From positions 132,303,544 to 132,367,543 of the forward strand of contig OW121852.1 of assembly GCA_933228895.1 (NCBI GenBank): 64,000 bases of DNA. The letters run 5' to 3'. How positions within the stretch are numbered: the first letter of the stretch is position 1; each line of letters starts with the position of its first letter. The DNA comes from Platycnemis pennipes (Eukaryota > Arthropoda > Insecta > Odonata > Platycnemididae). Positions 23,050-32,667 of the stretch are shown piece by piece. The translations under genes and the position numbers were made by a program. The notes under the pieces are model-generated. The model saw only the letters and a program-made list of their open reading frames with translations. It searched no databases and had not been told where the DNA came from.

Positions 23050-24620
23050 ATTCAATGAAATATTTGGGGAAATCTATTTTCTCGTAAGTTCAATAGCTCA
23101 TGTTTTTCTGTAATGCTCTACAATATTTTAGTGCAAAAAGTTATCGGTGGATTTTTGTTAAGCATTCTTCTGAATCGCCCTACAACCGTAAATGCTGCTC
23201 CTATTTCCTGTCAGAATTGCATTGGTAAACTAGGAAATACTGCTAAATACGAGTAAGACAGCAAGCACTACAGTGAATCAACCCACTACTGAGTGGGTCT
23301 TTCCGCCATAAAATGACTTCTTCGAACCATTCCTTTGCCACCTTGAAGCCTCCCGTCTTTGTTTTTCACGCCCCAGATCATTTGGTTAACATTTTGTTTC
23401 AGTGAGGTGATGCCCACGCCTGTAATACGGTCGGCGACCCGGCTGGTAGCCTACCCTTCGTAATGCTAGCGCCTGTAAAAACTACAACCCACGAAACTTT
23501 GATACCAATATGGCGTCAAGAAATCGGAACGCCTTGAGCGGAAGTTTCTCATGATTACTTTTGAGTCCTGTTATTACGGTGAGAATGAAAATTGTCCCAT
23601 TGAAAGGTGTAGAGGGTAGCATCACTTCGGCAGTTGTCATAACAATATGAAATGCAGAAATGAAAGGAAGACTGATATATAAGATCTTAATTAGGTCATG
23701 ATGTCCTTTAAGTTTCAAATGATTTACTTTATTCTTTTGAGTTATTCTATTCAATTAACAAAACTTGGTTTTCTCAGCAAGTATGCAAAATTGGAGGCAC
23801 GCGACAAACACCTCCGTCCTCATTTTAAAATGTCTAGAGTGAGTCGATTAACGTCGCAAAACTTGATCATGCTGCAATACTTCATTTGAATTTTTTTACA
23901 TTAGTTCTTACACTTGGCAGAAACTCCAAGCAACGTCAGTGCTGAGTAGAACAAATTCAGGTTTGGTATTGACAGTAGAACCTCAATTTTTGCCACTATT
24001 TCAACACACTTCATATGTGGATTCACCTCTACTTCAATTGGTATTCTTGTTTTCACCAGAGGCTTTCCCAAGGCTAATTTCAAGCACTTGTGTTACTTTC
24101 ATATCACAAAGGTGTTCATGTAGTTTAGATATTGACATGATCGACAAGTGGTTTAAACAAACAAAGATCTTAATAATGTATGTGGCTTGTAGGTGCCCTT
24201 CAAATCCTTCATAAACATTATTTTAACTATAGTGTACCTATTCAATTATTTTTGTGAGCGATAACAATCTTTTAAAATGCAAGATTTTGACCTCTTGATG
24301 TATATCCATTGTCAGCCTAACTCGGTGATTATTTTCCTGGGACTTAATTGGTTTGGTTCTCGTCCAAACATGCTAACCAGAATTTTTACATACACTGTGA
24401 CTAGGACCTAAAGAACTGAACATTCAAATGGGGAAAACATGTCAAGGTACGTCCTAATGAGAGTCCACTGTGTACTGATAGGCACAGGGATGACTAATAG
24501 ACTGATAGTGATGCCATGAAACCTATTTCCCATGGTGAGTGATAAATCTCGAGTGAGTTTTTCCAGCAGCATTGAAATAGTGGTGAGTTTTTGTGTGTTG
24601 TGTTCTCAGTTTTGATTTCC
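23050..24620. other. End of the 16-kb eIF4G intron, no gene recognised
   Basis: Short ORFs at 23.5-24.2 kb on both strands have no recognisable motif. The last 20 bases form a normal pyrimidine-rich acceptor for exon 7. Confidence 0.45.
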
Positions 24621-24627
24621 TTTTCAG

Positions 24628-24767
24628 ACGACAAGCTGGTTGAGAAGGTCATGGGTGCACAGTCAAGGATATTGCAGAAATATGTGGCTGCTGTTGAGCA
24701 GAAAGAACTGATGTGCTTGTATGCCATTCAGGCATTAGTGCATAAAATGGTGCACCTTACGGTTTAG
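24628..24767 (+). CDS. eIF4G: eIF4G-like exon 7, truncated W2
   Basis: Acceptor ccttttcag starts NDKLVEKVMGAQSRILQKYV, then EQKELMCLYAIQALVHKM, matching human ARAKLLQKYL and ALYALQALV. The frame then reads VHLTV and stops at 24765-24767. About 80 further residues are expected in the family. A HPEGLF-like piece occurs just downstream from 24770 in another frame, and a LGAEGDI-like piece after it in a third. Small indels have therefore broken the end of W2. No 3' remainder is recognisable up to 25.4 kb. Confidence 0.7.
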
Positions 24768-24769
24768 TG

Positions 24770-25470
24770 CATCCGGAAGGATTGTTTCTGATAGCAGTAC
24801 TCTTGGTGCTGAGGGTGATATTCTGCACCAAATGTGATTCATTGACTAACTTAGGCATGCATTAGATTTCTTTCTTGAATTGCCTGTGGTAGGATTTCAG
24901 AAACAGTATTTGCTCATCATTTCTGAAAATGTCATTTGATTGTGTTGCTGGTGATTGAAATATTTATCAATGATTACTGTATTGAGAAGTGTATTTTATC
25001 ATAGTAAAAGTTCATTCTTATTTAAAAAAATTCTATATTGCTTTACAATTGGAGATGGGTCGATACCAAAATTTATCGATACCAATACCATCAACATATA
25101 CATATACCTATACGTTTTTTTACCTAGTTTTTATATATTATTATTAAATGTTCCAAAAATCAAAAAATACAGTTTTACAAAACAAAAATTTGAATACATG
25201 TACTATTTGCTTTGGGAAAAACTTCTGATATTCCACTATGAGGACATTATGAAAATAAAAACTGTTTGATAACACAAGAGTTTTAAATTTTTTACATGAG
25301 CATGTTTATTTTTCTGGGTTCGCACCGTTAACTATAAATAATCATCACCAGAGTTCGATGTCCTTAGGTCCGTGGTAAAGGAGTTTGTTTTAGCATCCTC
25401 CAATTCCGTCCTGACCAACTCGAATGCTTGATTGTGTAAAAACGGGATAAGGAGGGTAAGAAGGGTGGAA
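24770..25470. other. Non-coding stretch between the broken eIF4G end and the retrotransposon
   Basis: The first about 70 bp hold frame-shifted traces of the W2 C-terminus. The rest is AT-rich. The GTTAG at 25471-25475 is one half of the retrotransposon target duplication. Confidence 0.5.
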
Positions 25471-25475
25471 GTTAG

Positions 25476-25617
25476 TGTTGTAAAAAAATGAATAACGCAT
25501 AGAGGGCGCACAGGTGGTGTCCTTGATGTACAGGTTGGTCGGGCGATCATTAAAGCAGTAGTGGTTCAAGCAGCTGGTTGTCTTATTGCATGGGTCTGCC
25601 TATCCTCGAATACCACA
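25476..25617 (+). repeat. 5' LTR
   Basis: Starts TGTTGTAAAAAAATG and ends CGAATACCACA. It contains ATTAAA as a possible polyadenylation signal. It is followed directly by TGGTGGCAGCGG, the expected position and TGG start of a tRNA primer-binding site. Confidence 0.92.
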
Positions 25618-25633
25618 TGGTGGCAGCGGTAAA
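25618..25633 (+). promoter_or_regulatory. Candidate primer-binding site
   Basis: TGGTGGCAGCGG lies immediately after the 5' LTR and begins with TGG, complementary to the CCA end of a tRNA. I cannot name the tRNA without a search. Confidence 0.5.
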
Positions 25634-25663
25634 AAAAAGTTTTGTAGTTGTCCTTTTGTCGTA

Positions 25664-25735
25664 ATGGCTTCAAATAATCAATTTGAGGCATCGGCCCAGG
25701 GATCGTCGATGGACTGGTGTGGAAATCTCGCATGA
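25664..25735 (+). CDS. Short leader ORF overlapping the Gag-Pol start
   Basis: An ATG in a better upstream position opens 23 codons (MASNNQFEASAQG...) and ends with TGA at 25733-25735. That TGA overlaps the first ATG of the long frame as ATGA. It is either the true Gag N-terminus separated by a one-base shift, or a termination-reinitiation leader. It is in a different frame from the long ORF. Confidence 0.4.
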   Translation: MASNNQFEASAQGSSMDWCGNLA

Positions 25736-28700
25736 ACTGGGGGATTTTTAAAGAAAAATTCTCCATTTACGTAGAAGCTTTTCTTAGCGATAAGGCGACA
25801 GATAAGAGAAAAGTGGCACTTCTCCTATATTATATGGGAGAGAGGGGACACGAGATATTTAGGTCATTTGACCTAGGCGAGTCAGATCGGGTGAATTTGA
25901 ACACTGTTTTGACAAAGTTTGATACGTATTTTATCCCGGCAAAGAATGTGACATATGAACGTCATAGGTTCTTCAGTAGACATCAGCTGCAGACTGAATC
26001 ATACGAAAGTTACATGGCAGCTCTGAGAAATCTAAGTGTTTCTTGCGATCTAGGCTCTTTGAGAGACGAGCTAATCAGAGACAGATTTGTTAGTGGAATT
26101 CTGGACAAGGAGGCCAAAGCGTGTTTGTTGAGAACGTCAGATCTCACTGTTAACAAAGCATTGAGTATATGCCAGGCTAAAGTGGTTGCTGATTTGAGAG
26201 CTGATACCCTACAAGTTAAGCAAGAAGAGATTCAGGTGAAAGAAGAACCGGTTGAAGTGGATGTCCTGGAGAAGAAGTACGATGAACGAACCAGGGGGGA
26301 CCGAGGCAGACGATGGTTTGGAAGACCATCTCCCAGCAGCTGTTCGTCAGGTAACCGGTTTCAACATGCAAGCAGAGGTCTTCTATCACAGCCGAGGAAG
26401 TGCAGTAGGTGTGGACTATCTCATGACATTAATAGATGTCCAGCCTTTGGTAAGCGCTGTTTTAAGTGTCAGGTGCCTAATCATTTTGCCAGCATGTGTA
26501 AAAGTGTGATACCAAGGGAAGTAAATGAAATCAATTTCAAAAGAAAAAATTCGAATAGTGATGGTGAATCGGACGATGAAAATTTTTTGATCAGTGTGAT
26601 CAGTAATATCGGCAATAAGGTTGTGTGGACTGAGACTCTTTTGATCAATAATTTTAATGTACAAGTAAAAGTTGACACTGGTGCTGAATGTAATATTATG
26701 TCGCTCAGTCAGTTTGTTAATTTGAAAGTAAACCAGCAAGTAGTTAAACAAACTAAAGCCTCAATTATATCGTTTACAAATGGGAAAGTTAATGTAGTCG
26801 GTTACTGTTTTTTGAGTTGTATATTTAAAGGGAGCACTTATCATTTGAAATTCTATGTTGTCAATAGTGATTGTGTTAACATTATTGGTTTACAGAGTTG
26901 TTTAATGTTAGGGTTAGTAGCCAATACTATTTTGGACAATGGCATTTGCCATAATGTGATAGATAAACAAAAAATAAGGCAACAGGTTAATACACTCAAT
27001 ATTGAAAGTGAATACTTGGAATTATTTAATGGGGGGCTAGGTCTTATTCCAATCACCATTCACATAACAGTTGATCTACTAGTTAAACCAGTGGTTCTTC
27101 CACCAAAAAAAATCCCTTTTTCATTGCATGAAAAACTTAAAATTGAATTGAATAGAATGCAAGATTTAGGAGTCATTGAACCGGTGACCACACCAACAGA
27201 TTGGGTGAGTCAGCTTGTGATTGTACAGAAGAAAAATGGCAATATTAGGATCTGTTTAGACCCAAGACCTCTAAATCGAGCAATAAAAAGATCACATATT
27301 CAGTTTCCTACTTTCGAGGAAATATCTTTCAAACTTAGGGGTGCCAGGTATTTCACAAAACTTGATGCAAACTCAGGATTTTGGATGCTCCCATTGGATG
27401 AATATAGTTCTCGGCTATGCACATTTCAGGCAGGACCCTTTGGCCGCTGGAAATTTAAACGTCTTCCTTTTGGTCTTAATTGTGCCCCAGAATTATTTCA
27501 TAGAATTGTGTCACAAATTTTTGAGAATATTGAAGGGGTGGTTACATTTCAAGATGATGTATTATGTTATGCAGACTCTCTGCAGAAACTAAAAGAAACT
27601 GTGTCCTTAGTACTGCGAAGGGCAAAGGAAAACGGATTCAAATTTAATAAAAATAAATGTCAATTTAATGTAACTGAGGTAACATATCTTGGTCACAAAT
27701 TTAGTGCTGAAGGTGTTAGGGTTGACGATGAAAGAACAAAAGCCATTAGTAATATGGAACCCCCTAAAAATAAAAAGGGTCTACAAAGGATACTAGGAAT
27801 GTTTAATTATGTTTCTAGGTTCATACCAAACTTCTCTGAAACTACTAAACCATTGAGGGAACTTCTAAAAAATGATTCAGTATTTGAATGGAATGGTTCA
27901 TTGAATGAGTGTTTTGAACAATTGAAGAGTAAGCTAATTAAATCCCCTGTATTGGCCTACTACAATCCCAATAAGCCCTTAACGTTGTCTGTGGATGCTA
28001 GTCAGTGTGGGCTAGGTGCAGTATTGATTCAAAATAATAGGCCTATAGCATATGCTTCAAGGGCATTAACTGAGACCCAGACAAGGTATGCTCAAATTGA
28101 GAAAGAAATGCTAAGTATATTATTTGGGTGTGAGAAGTTTAGACAATTTGTCTTTGGCAGATGGGTAAAGGTGGAGACTGATCATAAACCATTAGTCTCG
28201 ATTTTTAAGAAGCCACTTGATAAAATACCAGTACGTCTGCAGAGAATGATGCTTCAACTTCAGCCTTTCACGTTGGAGGTTTCCTATAAGCCGGGAAAAT
28301 TACTATATATTGCAGACACATTATCAAGGGACTTTAATGTTCATAGTGTGGATGAGCAGTTTGATTTTGATAAAGACATAGAATTGCAAGTGAATATGTT
28401 AATTGATAATTTTCCTATGACCGAGAATAACTGGGAATTGATAAAAACAAAAACCATCGAAGACACAGTGTTATCAGGGTTAAAGAATAAAATAAGATGT
28501 GGTTGGCCCAGGTATAAGAAAGTATTAAGTGATGAGTTGAAGCCATTTTTTGATTTTAAAGATGAGCTTAGTATTATTAGAGATATTATATTTAAAAAGG
28601 ATAGAATTGTAATTCCCAGTTCACTTAAGTCTGAGATGTTAGAAAAACTTCATGTTGGTCATCCTGGAATAACTCAGATGAAAGATAGGGCCAGATCCAC

Positions 28701-29682
28701 TTTATTTTGGATTAATATGAATAAAGAGATTGAGGATTTTGTGAAATCATGTGGAACATGTGCTAAATTCCAAAACAATAAAACAAGTAGTCCATTAATA
28801 TGTCACGAGGTTCCTGAGTTGCCTTGGTCAGATGTCGGGGCAGATACCTTTGAATTGGACAATAGGAACTATCTGGTAGTGGTGGATTATTTATCTAATT
28901 TTATTGAGACTACCGAACTACATGACATTAAAAGCAGTACTGTTATCTGCAAACTGAAATCAATTTTCAGTAGGCATGGAATTCCACATAAGTTATATAC
29001 TGATGGAGGGCCCTGTTTTGCATCTGCAGAATTTAGGAGGTTTGTTGGTGATTGGAATTTTGGTCACTACATGTCTAGCCCTCATTATCCCAAGTCCAAT
29101 GGAAAGGCTGAGTCTGCAGTTAAAACTGTAAAAAATGTACTGAAAAAGGCACGGGATTCAGGAGATGATCCATACCTAGCACTCTTAAGCCTGCGCAATA
29201 CCCCAAGAGGAAATGTACCTTCACCAGCCAACATTTTAATGTCTAGATCATTGAACACCAACATTCCAGTGTGCTTTGAGTCGCTAAAACCAAAAGTAGT
29301 AATTAAAAAGGCAAGAGATGAATTAATTAAAACTCAAACGAAAATGAAGGAACAATATGATAGCCATGTTCACGCAGAACAAAGGTTCCATGTTGGGGAT
29401 GGAGTCTCTTTCCAAAAGTCGCCCAAATCATTATGGAGCCCTGGTCAAATTGTAGCTCAGTCTCCTGAACCTCGTTCCTATATTGTCAGAGACTGTGGAG
29501 GGAAGGAGTATAGGAGGAATAGTATTCACATTTCCCCTCGGTGGTCAGCCACCAAGTCCAATAGTGGAAGTCTGCTGATGGAAGGTAACCGAGATCCAGA
29601 GGAAATGTTTTTAGAGAAACTGGATCAGTATCATACAAGATCTGGTAGAATAATAAATAAGACTAGGTTGTTTGAGTCATAA
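25732..29682 (+). CDS. gag-pol: Gag-Pol polyprotein of the Ty3/gypsy element
   Basis: 1316 codons from the first in-frame ATG. Order with residue numbers from that ATG: capsid-like Gag region (1-210), two CCHC zinc knuckles (CSRCGLSHDINRC at 224, CFKCQVPNHFASMC at 243), aspartic protease with DTGA (Asp315), reverse transcriptase with FQDDV in place of the usual YxDD (Asp608/609), RNase H (LSVDAS, Asp755, and EKEM), and integrase with an HHCC finger (HVGHPG at 974, CGTC) and DDE residues Asp1038, Asp1091 and Glu1127 (D-35-E). All domains lie in one frame with no stop, so Gag and Pol are made as one product or separated by proteolysis. No envelope follows. The in-frame start is uncertain because of the overlapping leader ORF. 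All key residues are present. Confidence 0.92.
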   Translation: MNWGIFKEKFSIYVEAFLSDKATDKRKVALLLYYMGERGHEIFRSFDLGESDRVNLNTVLTKFDTYFIPAKNVTYERHRFFSRHQLQTESYESYMAALRNLSVSCDLGSLRDELIRDRFVSGILDKEAKACLLRTSDLTVNKALSICQAKVVADLRADTLQVKQEEIQVKEEPVEVDVLEKKYDERTRGDRGRRWFGRPSPSSCSSGNRFQHASRGLLSQPRKCSRCGLSHDINRCPAFGKRCFKCQVPNHFASMCKSVIPREVNEINFKRKNSNSDGESDDENFLISVISNIGNKVVWTETLLINNFNVQVKVDTGAECNIMSLSQFVNLKVNQQVVKQTKASIISFTNGKVNVVGYCFLSCIFKGSTYHLKFYVVNSDCVNIIGLQSCLMLGLVANTILDNGICHNVIDKQKIRQQVNTLNIESEYLELFNGGLGLIPITIHITVDLLVKPVVLPPKKIPFSLHEKLKIELNRMQDLGVIEPVTTPTDWVSQLVIVQKKNGNIRICLDPRPLNRAIKRSHIQFPTFEEISFKLRGARYFTKLDANSGFWMLPLDEYSSRLCTFQAGPFGRWKFKRLPFGLNCAPELFHRIVSQIFENIEGVVTFQDDVLCYADSLQKLKETVSLVLRRAKENGFKFNKNKCQFNVTEVTYLGHKFSAEGVRVDDERTKAISNMEPPKNKKGLQRILGMFNYVSRFIPNFSETTKPLRELLKNDSVFEWNGSLNECFEQLKSKLIKSPVLAYYNPNKPLTLSVDASQCGLGAVLIQNNRPIAYASRALTETQTRYAQIEKEMLSILFGCEKFRQFVFGRWVKVETDHKPLVSIFKKPLDKIPVRLQRMMLQLQPFTLEVSYKPGKLLYIADTLSRDFNVHSVDEQFDFDKDIELQVNMLIDNFPMTENNWELIKTKTIEDTVLSGLKNKIRCGWPRYKKVLSDELKPFFDFKDELSIIRDIIFKKDRIVIPSSLKSEMLEKLHVGHPGITQMKDRARSTLFWINMNKEIEDFVKSCGTCAKFQNNKTSSPLICHEVPELPWSDVGADTFELDNRNYLVVVDYLSNFIETTELHDIKSSTVICKLKSIFSRHGIPHKLYTDGGPCFASAEFRRFVGDWNFGHYMSSPHYPKSNGKAESAVKTVKNVLKKARDSGDDPYLALLSLRNTPRGNVPSPANILMSRSLNTNIPVCFESLKPKVVIKKARDELIKTQTKMKEQYDSHVHAEQRFHVGDGVSFQKSPKSLWSPGQIVAQSPEPRSYIVRDCGGKEYRRNSIHISPRWSATKSNSGSLLMEGNRDPEEMFLEKLDQYHTRSGRIINKTRLFES

Positions 29683-29987
29683 GAATTGATGAAATCTGTT
29701 GGTTATTAGTGATATTTATTGTTATTATTGTCAGGAAATTTGTTGGTTATTGGTGCTATTTATTGTAATTCTTGTTACTTATTGTTGTTATTTGTTATCT
29801 ACCATTTATTATTAGTGTTGGAAAATAATTTAAGTGAACGTATTGTTGGAGGTTATTATTGTGGTTATTTATGATCCACCATGTTCTGAGTTTTTGGTGC
29901 TTATCGTTATTATTGCTATTCATTTATTTATTTTTGTGATTTGCTTTATCCTCTTGCATAAGATGTTAAAAAACTGAGGAGTGTACG
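29683..29987 (+). other. Retrotransposon 3' untranslated region
   Basis: T-rich sequence with repeated ttattgtt / gttattattg words lies between the pol stop and the 3' LTR. A purine run (aaaaaactgaggag) shortly before the LTR is the likely polypurine tract. Confidence 0.6.
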
Positions 29988-30129
29988 TGTTGTAAAAAAA
30001 TGAATAACGCATAGAGGGCGCACAGGTGGTGTCCTTGATGTACAGGTTGGTCGGGCGATCATTAAAGCAGTAGTGGTTCAAGCAGCTGGTTGTCTTATTG
30101 CATGGGTCTGCCTATCCTCGAATACCACA
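29988..30129 (+). repeat. 3' LTR
   Basis: Apparently identical to 25476-25617 across all 142 bases, with the same TG..CA ends, followed by GTTAG. Confidence 0.92.
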
Positions 30130-30175
30130 GTTAGAACCACTCAGTCAAATGAGGGGAAATTTATAAAATTAAGTT

Positions 30176-30740
30176 ATGGATACTTCCTTGGATGGGCCAG
30201 AGCCAGTCATACCTATTGCTACGTCAATAGGGATAGCAGAAATTAGAATGTGGGGCTTAGCCTGGCATTCTGAGATCTGGCGAACTACACCAAGTCTTAG
30301 ACAGGCCAAACTACACATAGGAGAACCTAGGCCTGGGCTTGCCAAAAGACTCCTCTCACTAAACAGGGGTCAATTACGAACTGTAGTGGGACTCCTCACG
30401 GGGCACTATCAGGTGATGAGGCACCTGCACCTCCTGGGAATTGTAGATTCACCTAGATGCAGGTGGTGCGAAGAAGGGGATGAAACCACATCCCACATAT
30501 TAAGCGAGTGCCCTGCTGTGATGAGGACTCGAAATAGGTACCTGGGGTCTCCATGTTTGGAACCCAGGGAGGTAAGGGAAATCCCCATAGGGGACCTATT
30601 GGCCTCTAGCAAGGCGATCGGCCTTTATGGGCGATTTCTTAAGAAGGGTGGTTAGCACAATAGGACTGAGTGCCTCAGGGCCTCTTTGGAGGAACTCCAC
30701 CGCAAAACAATCTTTCTTTTCTTTCTTTCTACTTCCTTGG
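30176..30740 (+). pseudogene. LINE 3' end with RNase H and C-terminal zinc motif
   Basis: The ORF 30176-30655 ends a Jockey/LOA/R1-type Pol: GPEPVIPIATSIG and LRQAKLHIGEP belong to the RNase H end. LNRGQLRTVVGLLTGHY and the CRWCEEGDETTSHIL..CP finger form the usual C-terminus. The stop is followed by a ctttcttttctttc run that probably marks the 3' tail. The 5' nine-tenths is missing. The LTR element inserted about 45 bp to its left, where no upstream LINE coding is present, so it was 5'-truncated before or at that point. Confidence 0.78.
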
Positions 30741-30744
30741 ATAA

Positions 30745-31255
30745 ACAATAGGTGGCCGTACATACCTAAACGGGAGAGATCCTGAGTATGTGAATCTCAG
30801 CTGCAAATGAATTGAGAAACTCGGGAGTCAGGAGATGACCATTGAGGTTGTGTCTGGGGAGATAATTATGCTGGTTGAGTTTCGGAGTGGATGGAGGGGA
30901 CATCTTGGAAGTGGCGTGTAGCGAGAAAACTATGGAAGTACTTGGGGTTCTCTTGCATTGGATGGTACAAAGGTTTATTGTCGCGGAGTGAATTAAGAAT
31001 TTCCCTCGTACGATGCATCTTTTGCCTTCGGAGAACAAATTGTATCAGCAAATTACTTTTCTTTATGCATGGAAATAAATACTTCTCCTGCTCTCGTATC
31101 GCAATAAAAAATATGTAACGGGAGAATTACGGATAAGTTGCGATTTAGGGAATCGTGGAATTAATGGGCAAAGAAATTACGTTCGTCAAAATTTATTCAC
31201 ATGATGTTTTCTTGACCTCTCATCAAACACCTATGGAGTAAACATCAACGGCGGT
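30745..31255. other. No gene recognised
   Basis: Short ORFs on both strands without family motifs. Confidence 0.4.
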
Positions 31256-31261
31256 GAAATT

Positions 31262-31418
31262 CACATTAATTGCCATCTGAAAAAATTCTCCTGGACCGCA
31301 ATCGAACCACGGACCTTTGGCTTTCCGGGCCACCATGCTACCCAGGATCCGTAATTCATGAAAGTCTGTGGTTCGATTTCTGGTCCAGGTGAATTTTTTT
31401 CACATGGCAATTAATGTG
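31262..31418. repeat. Inverted repeat enclosing a tRNA-like segment
   Basis: The left arm (31262-31312) and right arm (31364-31418) are inverted copies of about 50 bp (acattaattgcca... against ...tggcaattaatgt). The minus strand from 31346 to 31290 reads cctgggtagcatggtggcc then ggttcgattgcgg then ccagg. This resembles a tRNA A box, B box and paired acceptor ends, but is only about 57 nt, too short for a tRNA gene. It is probably a tRNA-derived SINE piece folded back on itself. Confidence 0.5.
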
Positions 31419-31419
31419 C

Positions 31420-32640
31420 AATACCTATGGACCTTGTGGAAGGGATGGTGGAAGGACGGCAAACAAAAGAAGCTAGTTTTAGACAATTGTCTTTCTACAG
31501 TGGCTTAGCTTCTTGCATGGATACACCTCATAACAATAATAGAGGGTGTCTGTCAACTCAATAACCGGGGAAAAGACGTGAATTTCATTTGGGCCTTTAA
31601 AGTTGGGAATTTCGGATATTCCCTTGCATTTTGAGTACTTTCATGAAATCCTCTTTCCCGCGCAGGAATAATTATTGACAATTTTTAGCCATCTGTTAGT
31701 GTGGAAAATTCGGTTGATTGCTTAAAAGCCATTTGTTCTCGCTGAAGAGCAAGAAATGACCGTAATGTGTGAGAAGGTAGCGCGTTGAGAGAGAGTGGCT
31801 GGAAAGCGGCGAAATCATTTGCTCCCATACGGTGCAAGATTTGTAGGCTCGGCCTGGGGTATTATGTTTTGCCTAAATGACTTCTTTTGTTTTTACGATG
31901 CCCTATTATTGTAGATTTATTATGGAGTTACAATTTTGCAATCTCACTCACTTTAATGATCATGAACATTTTATCCTGCTTATTATAAAATTTTATCTTA
32001 GTTAGAAATGGAAAATGGATGCGAATTAAAATATTTTCAGATGAATCGAGGGTTTTCGGCTTTCTTCCGTGTTGGTTCGTGACAAATTTTTAGCTCATTT
32101 TCTCATGCTAGATAAAATTGTTACAGTGTCAGATTAAGGCGAAATACGATTGCCCTAAAAACAGTTTTACTTCCTGTAGCGGGAGGAATTGAGATATTAA
32201 CAAAAATTTCAATATATGCCTGGGATTACAGCTTCAATGGTCCGCTTGGCTTTAAATTTTAAAATAATCCGTAATGAGACTTAGAAATGGTTAATATTGG
32301 CGGAATTTATAGTTTTTTACCAAAAATAAAACGAGGCGGACATATTGCATTGTTTCAGTATAAAATTTCACTTTACAAAATAATGTTACGCCGACTACTT
32401 AACAAGTTATTAGAAAAATTAGAATGGAATAAAATTGCCCTGTCTAGAGAGAGACTCAGGCGGCGAAATCGGGGAAGTACTATATGAAGGCGCTCAGGGG
32501 GATTTCGAGGGGCGGTGCCGTTTAAGGGGGAGGAGGGCTACTCTCCCCTCCCTCGTGCAGAGGGCATGGGAAGGGAGGGACATCTTTAGAGTGATCAACT
32601 CCAGTGAACGAGAGAGGGCCGTGAAAGAAGAAAAAAATCT
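31420..32640. other. No gene recognised
   Basis: AT-rich sequence with scattered short ORFs. A GC-richer patch at about 32450-32620 has overlapping ORFs on both strands but no recognisable product. Confidence 0.4.
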
Positions 32641-32667
32641 TTTTTTTTCGCTGGGAAGACAACGCGC

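Larger units (their letters stand above)
2745..24767 (+). pseudogene. eIF4G: eIF4G-like gene, MA3 and W2 part, damaged
   Basis: Seven spliced segments encode, in order, the MA3 domain and the start of the W2 (eIF4A/Mnk-binding) domain of an eIF4G-type scaffold of the cap-binding eIF4F complex. Landmarks are the LAQAEDMLIDVPKFWEY stretch (human eIF4G has LAEDMEIDIPHVW), LIRAL-like FIRALTTAVLENAI, and SRILQKYVAAVEQKEL followed by LYAIQALV. Segments are 2745-2917, 4703-4784, 4968-5092, 5629-5724, 6650-6793, 8612-8690 and 24628-24767. All have GT..AG borders and compatible phases. Two lesions are visible: TAG at 6773-6775 inside exon five, and loss of frame after QALVHKM in exon seven, with a stop at 24765-24767. 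Upstream MIF4G-coding exons are absent, presumably left of the window. DAP5/eIF4G2 is less likely from the motif wording. It could be a nonfunctional duplicate, a damaged allele, or a gene carrying assembly errors. Confidence 0.8.
25476..30129 (+). mobile_element. Ty3/gypsy (Mag-like) LTR retrotransposon, recent insertion
   Basis: The 4654-bp element is bounded by two 142-bp direct LTRs that look identical base for base. A perfect 5-bp target duplication GTTAG flanks it (25471-25475 and 30130-30134). The LTRs begin TG and end CA. Between them lies a single Gag-Pol ORF with protease, RT, RNase H and integrase and no envelope gene. Very short LTRs and the pol order RT-RNaseH-IN fit the Mag lineage of Ty3/gypsy. 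Identical LTRs imply a very recent insertion. Confidence 0.93.

Noticed and set aside
2745..24767. Processed (retrotransposed) eIF4G pseudogene
   Set aside because: All introns with normal splice sites are present, so it is an unprocessed gene or duplicate.
25476..30129. Endogenous retrovirus with envelope
   Set aside because: The ORF ends after integrase and only about 300 bp of non-coding sequence precede the 3' LTR; no envelope gene is present.
31290..31346. tRNA gene
   Set aside because: Only about 57 nt, no convincing anticodon arm, and it is part of an inverted repeat; treated as tRNA-derived repeat.
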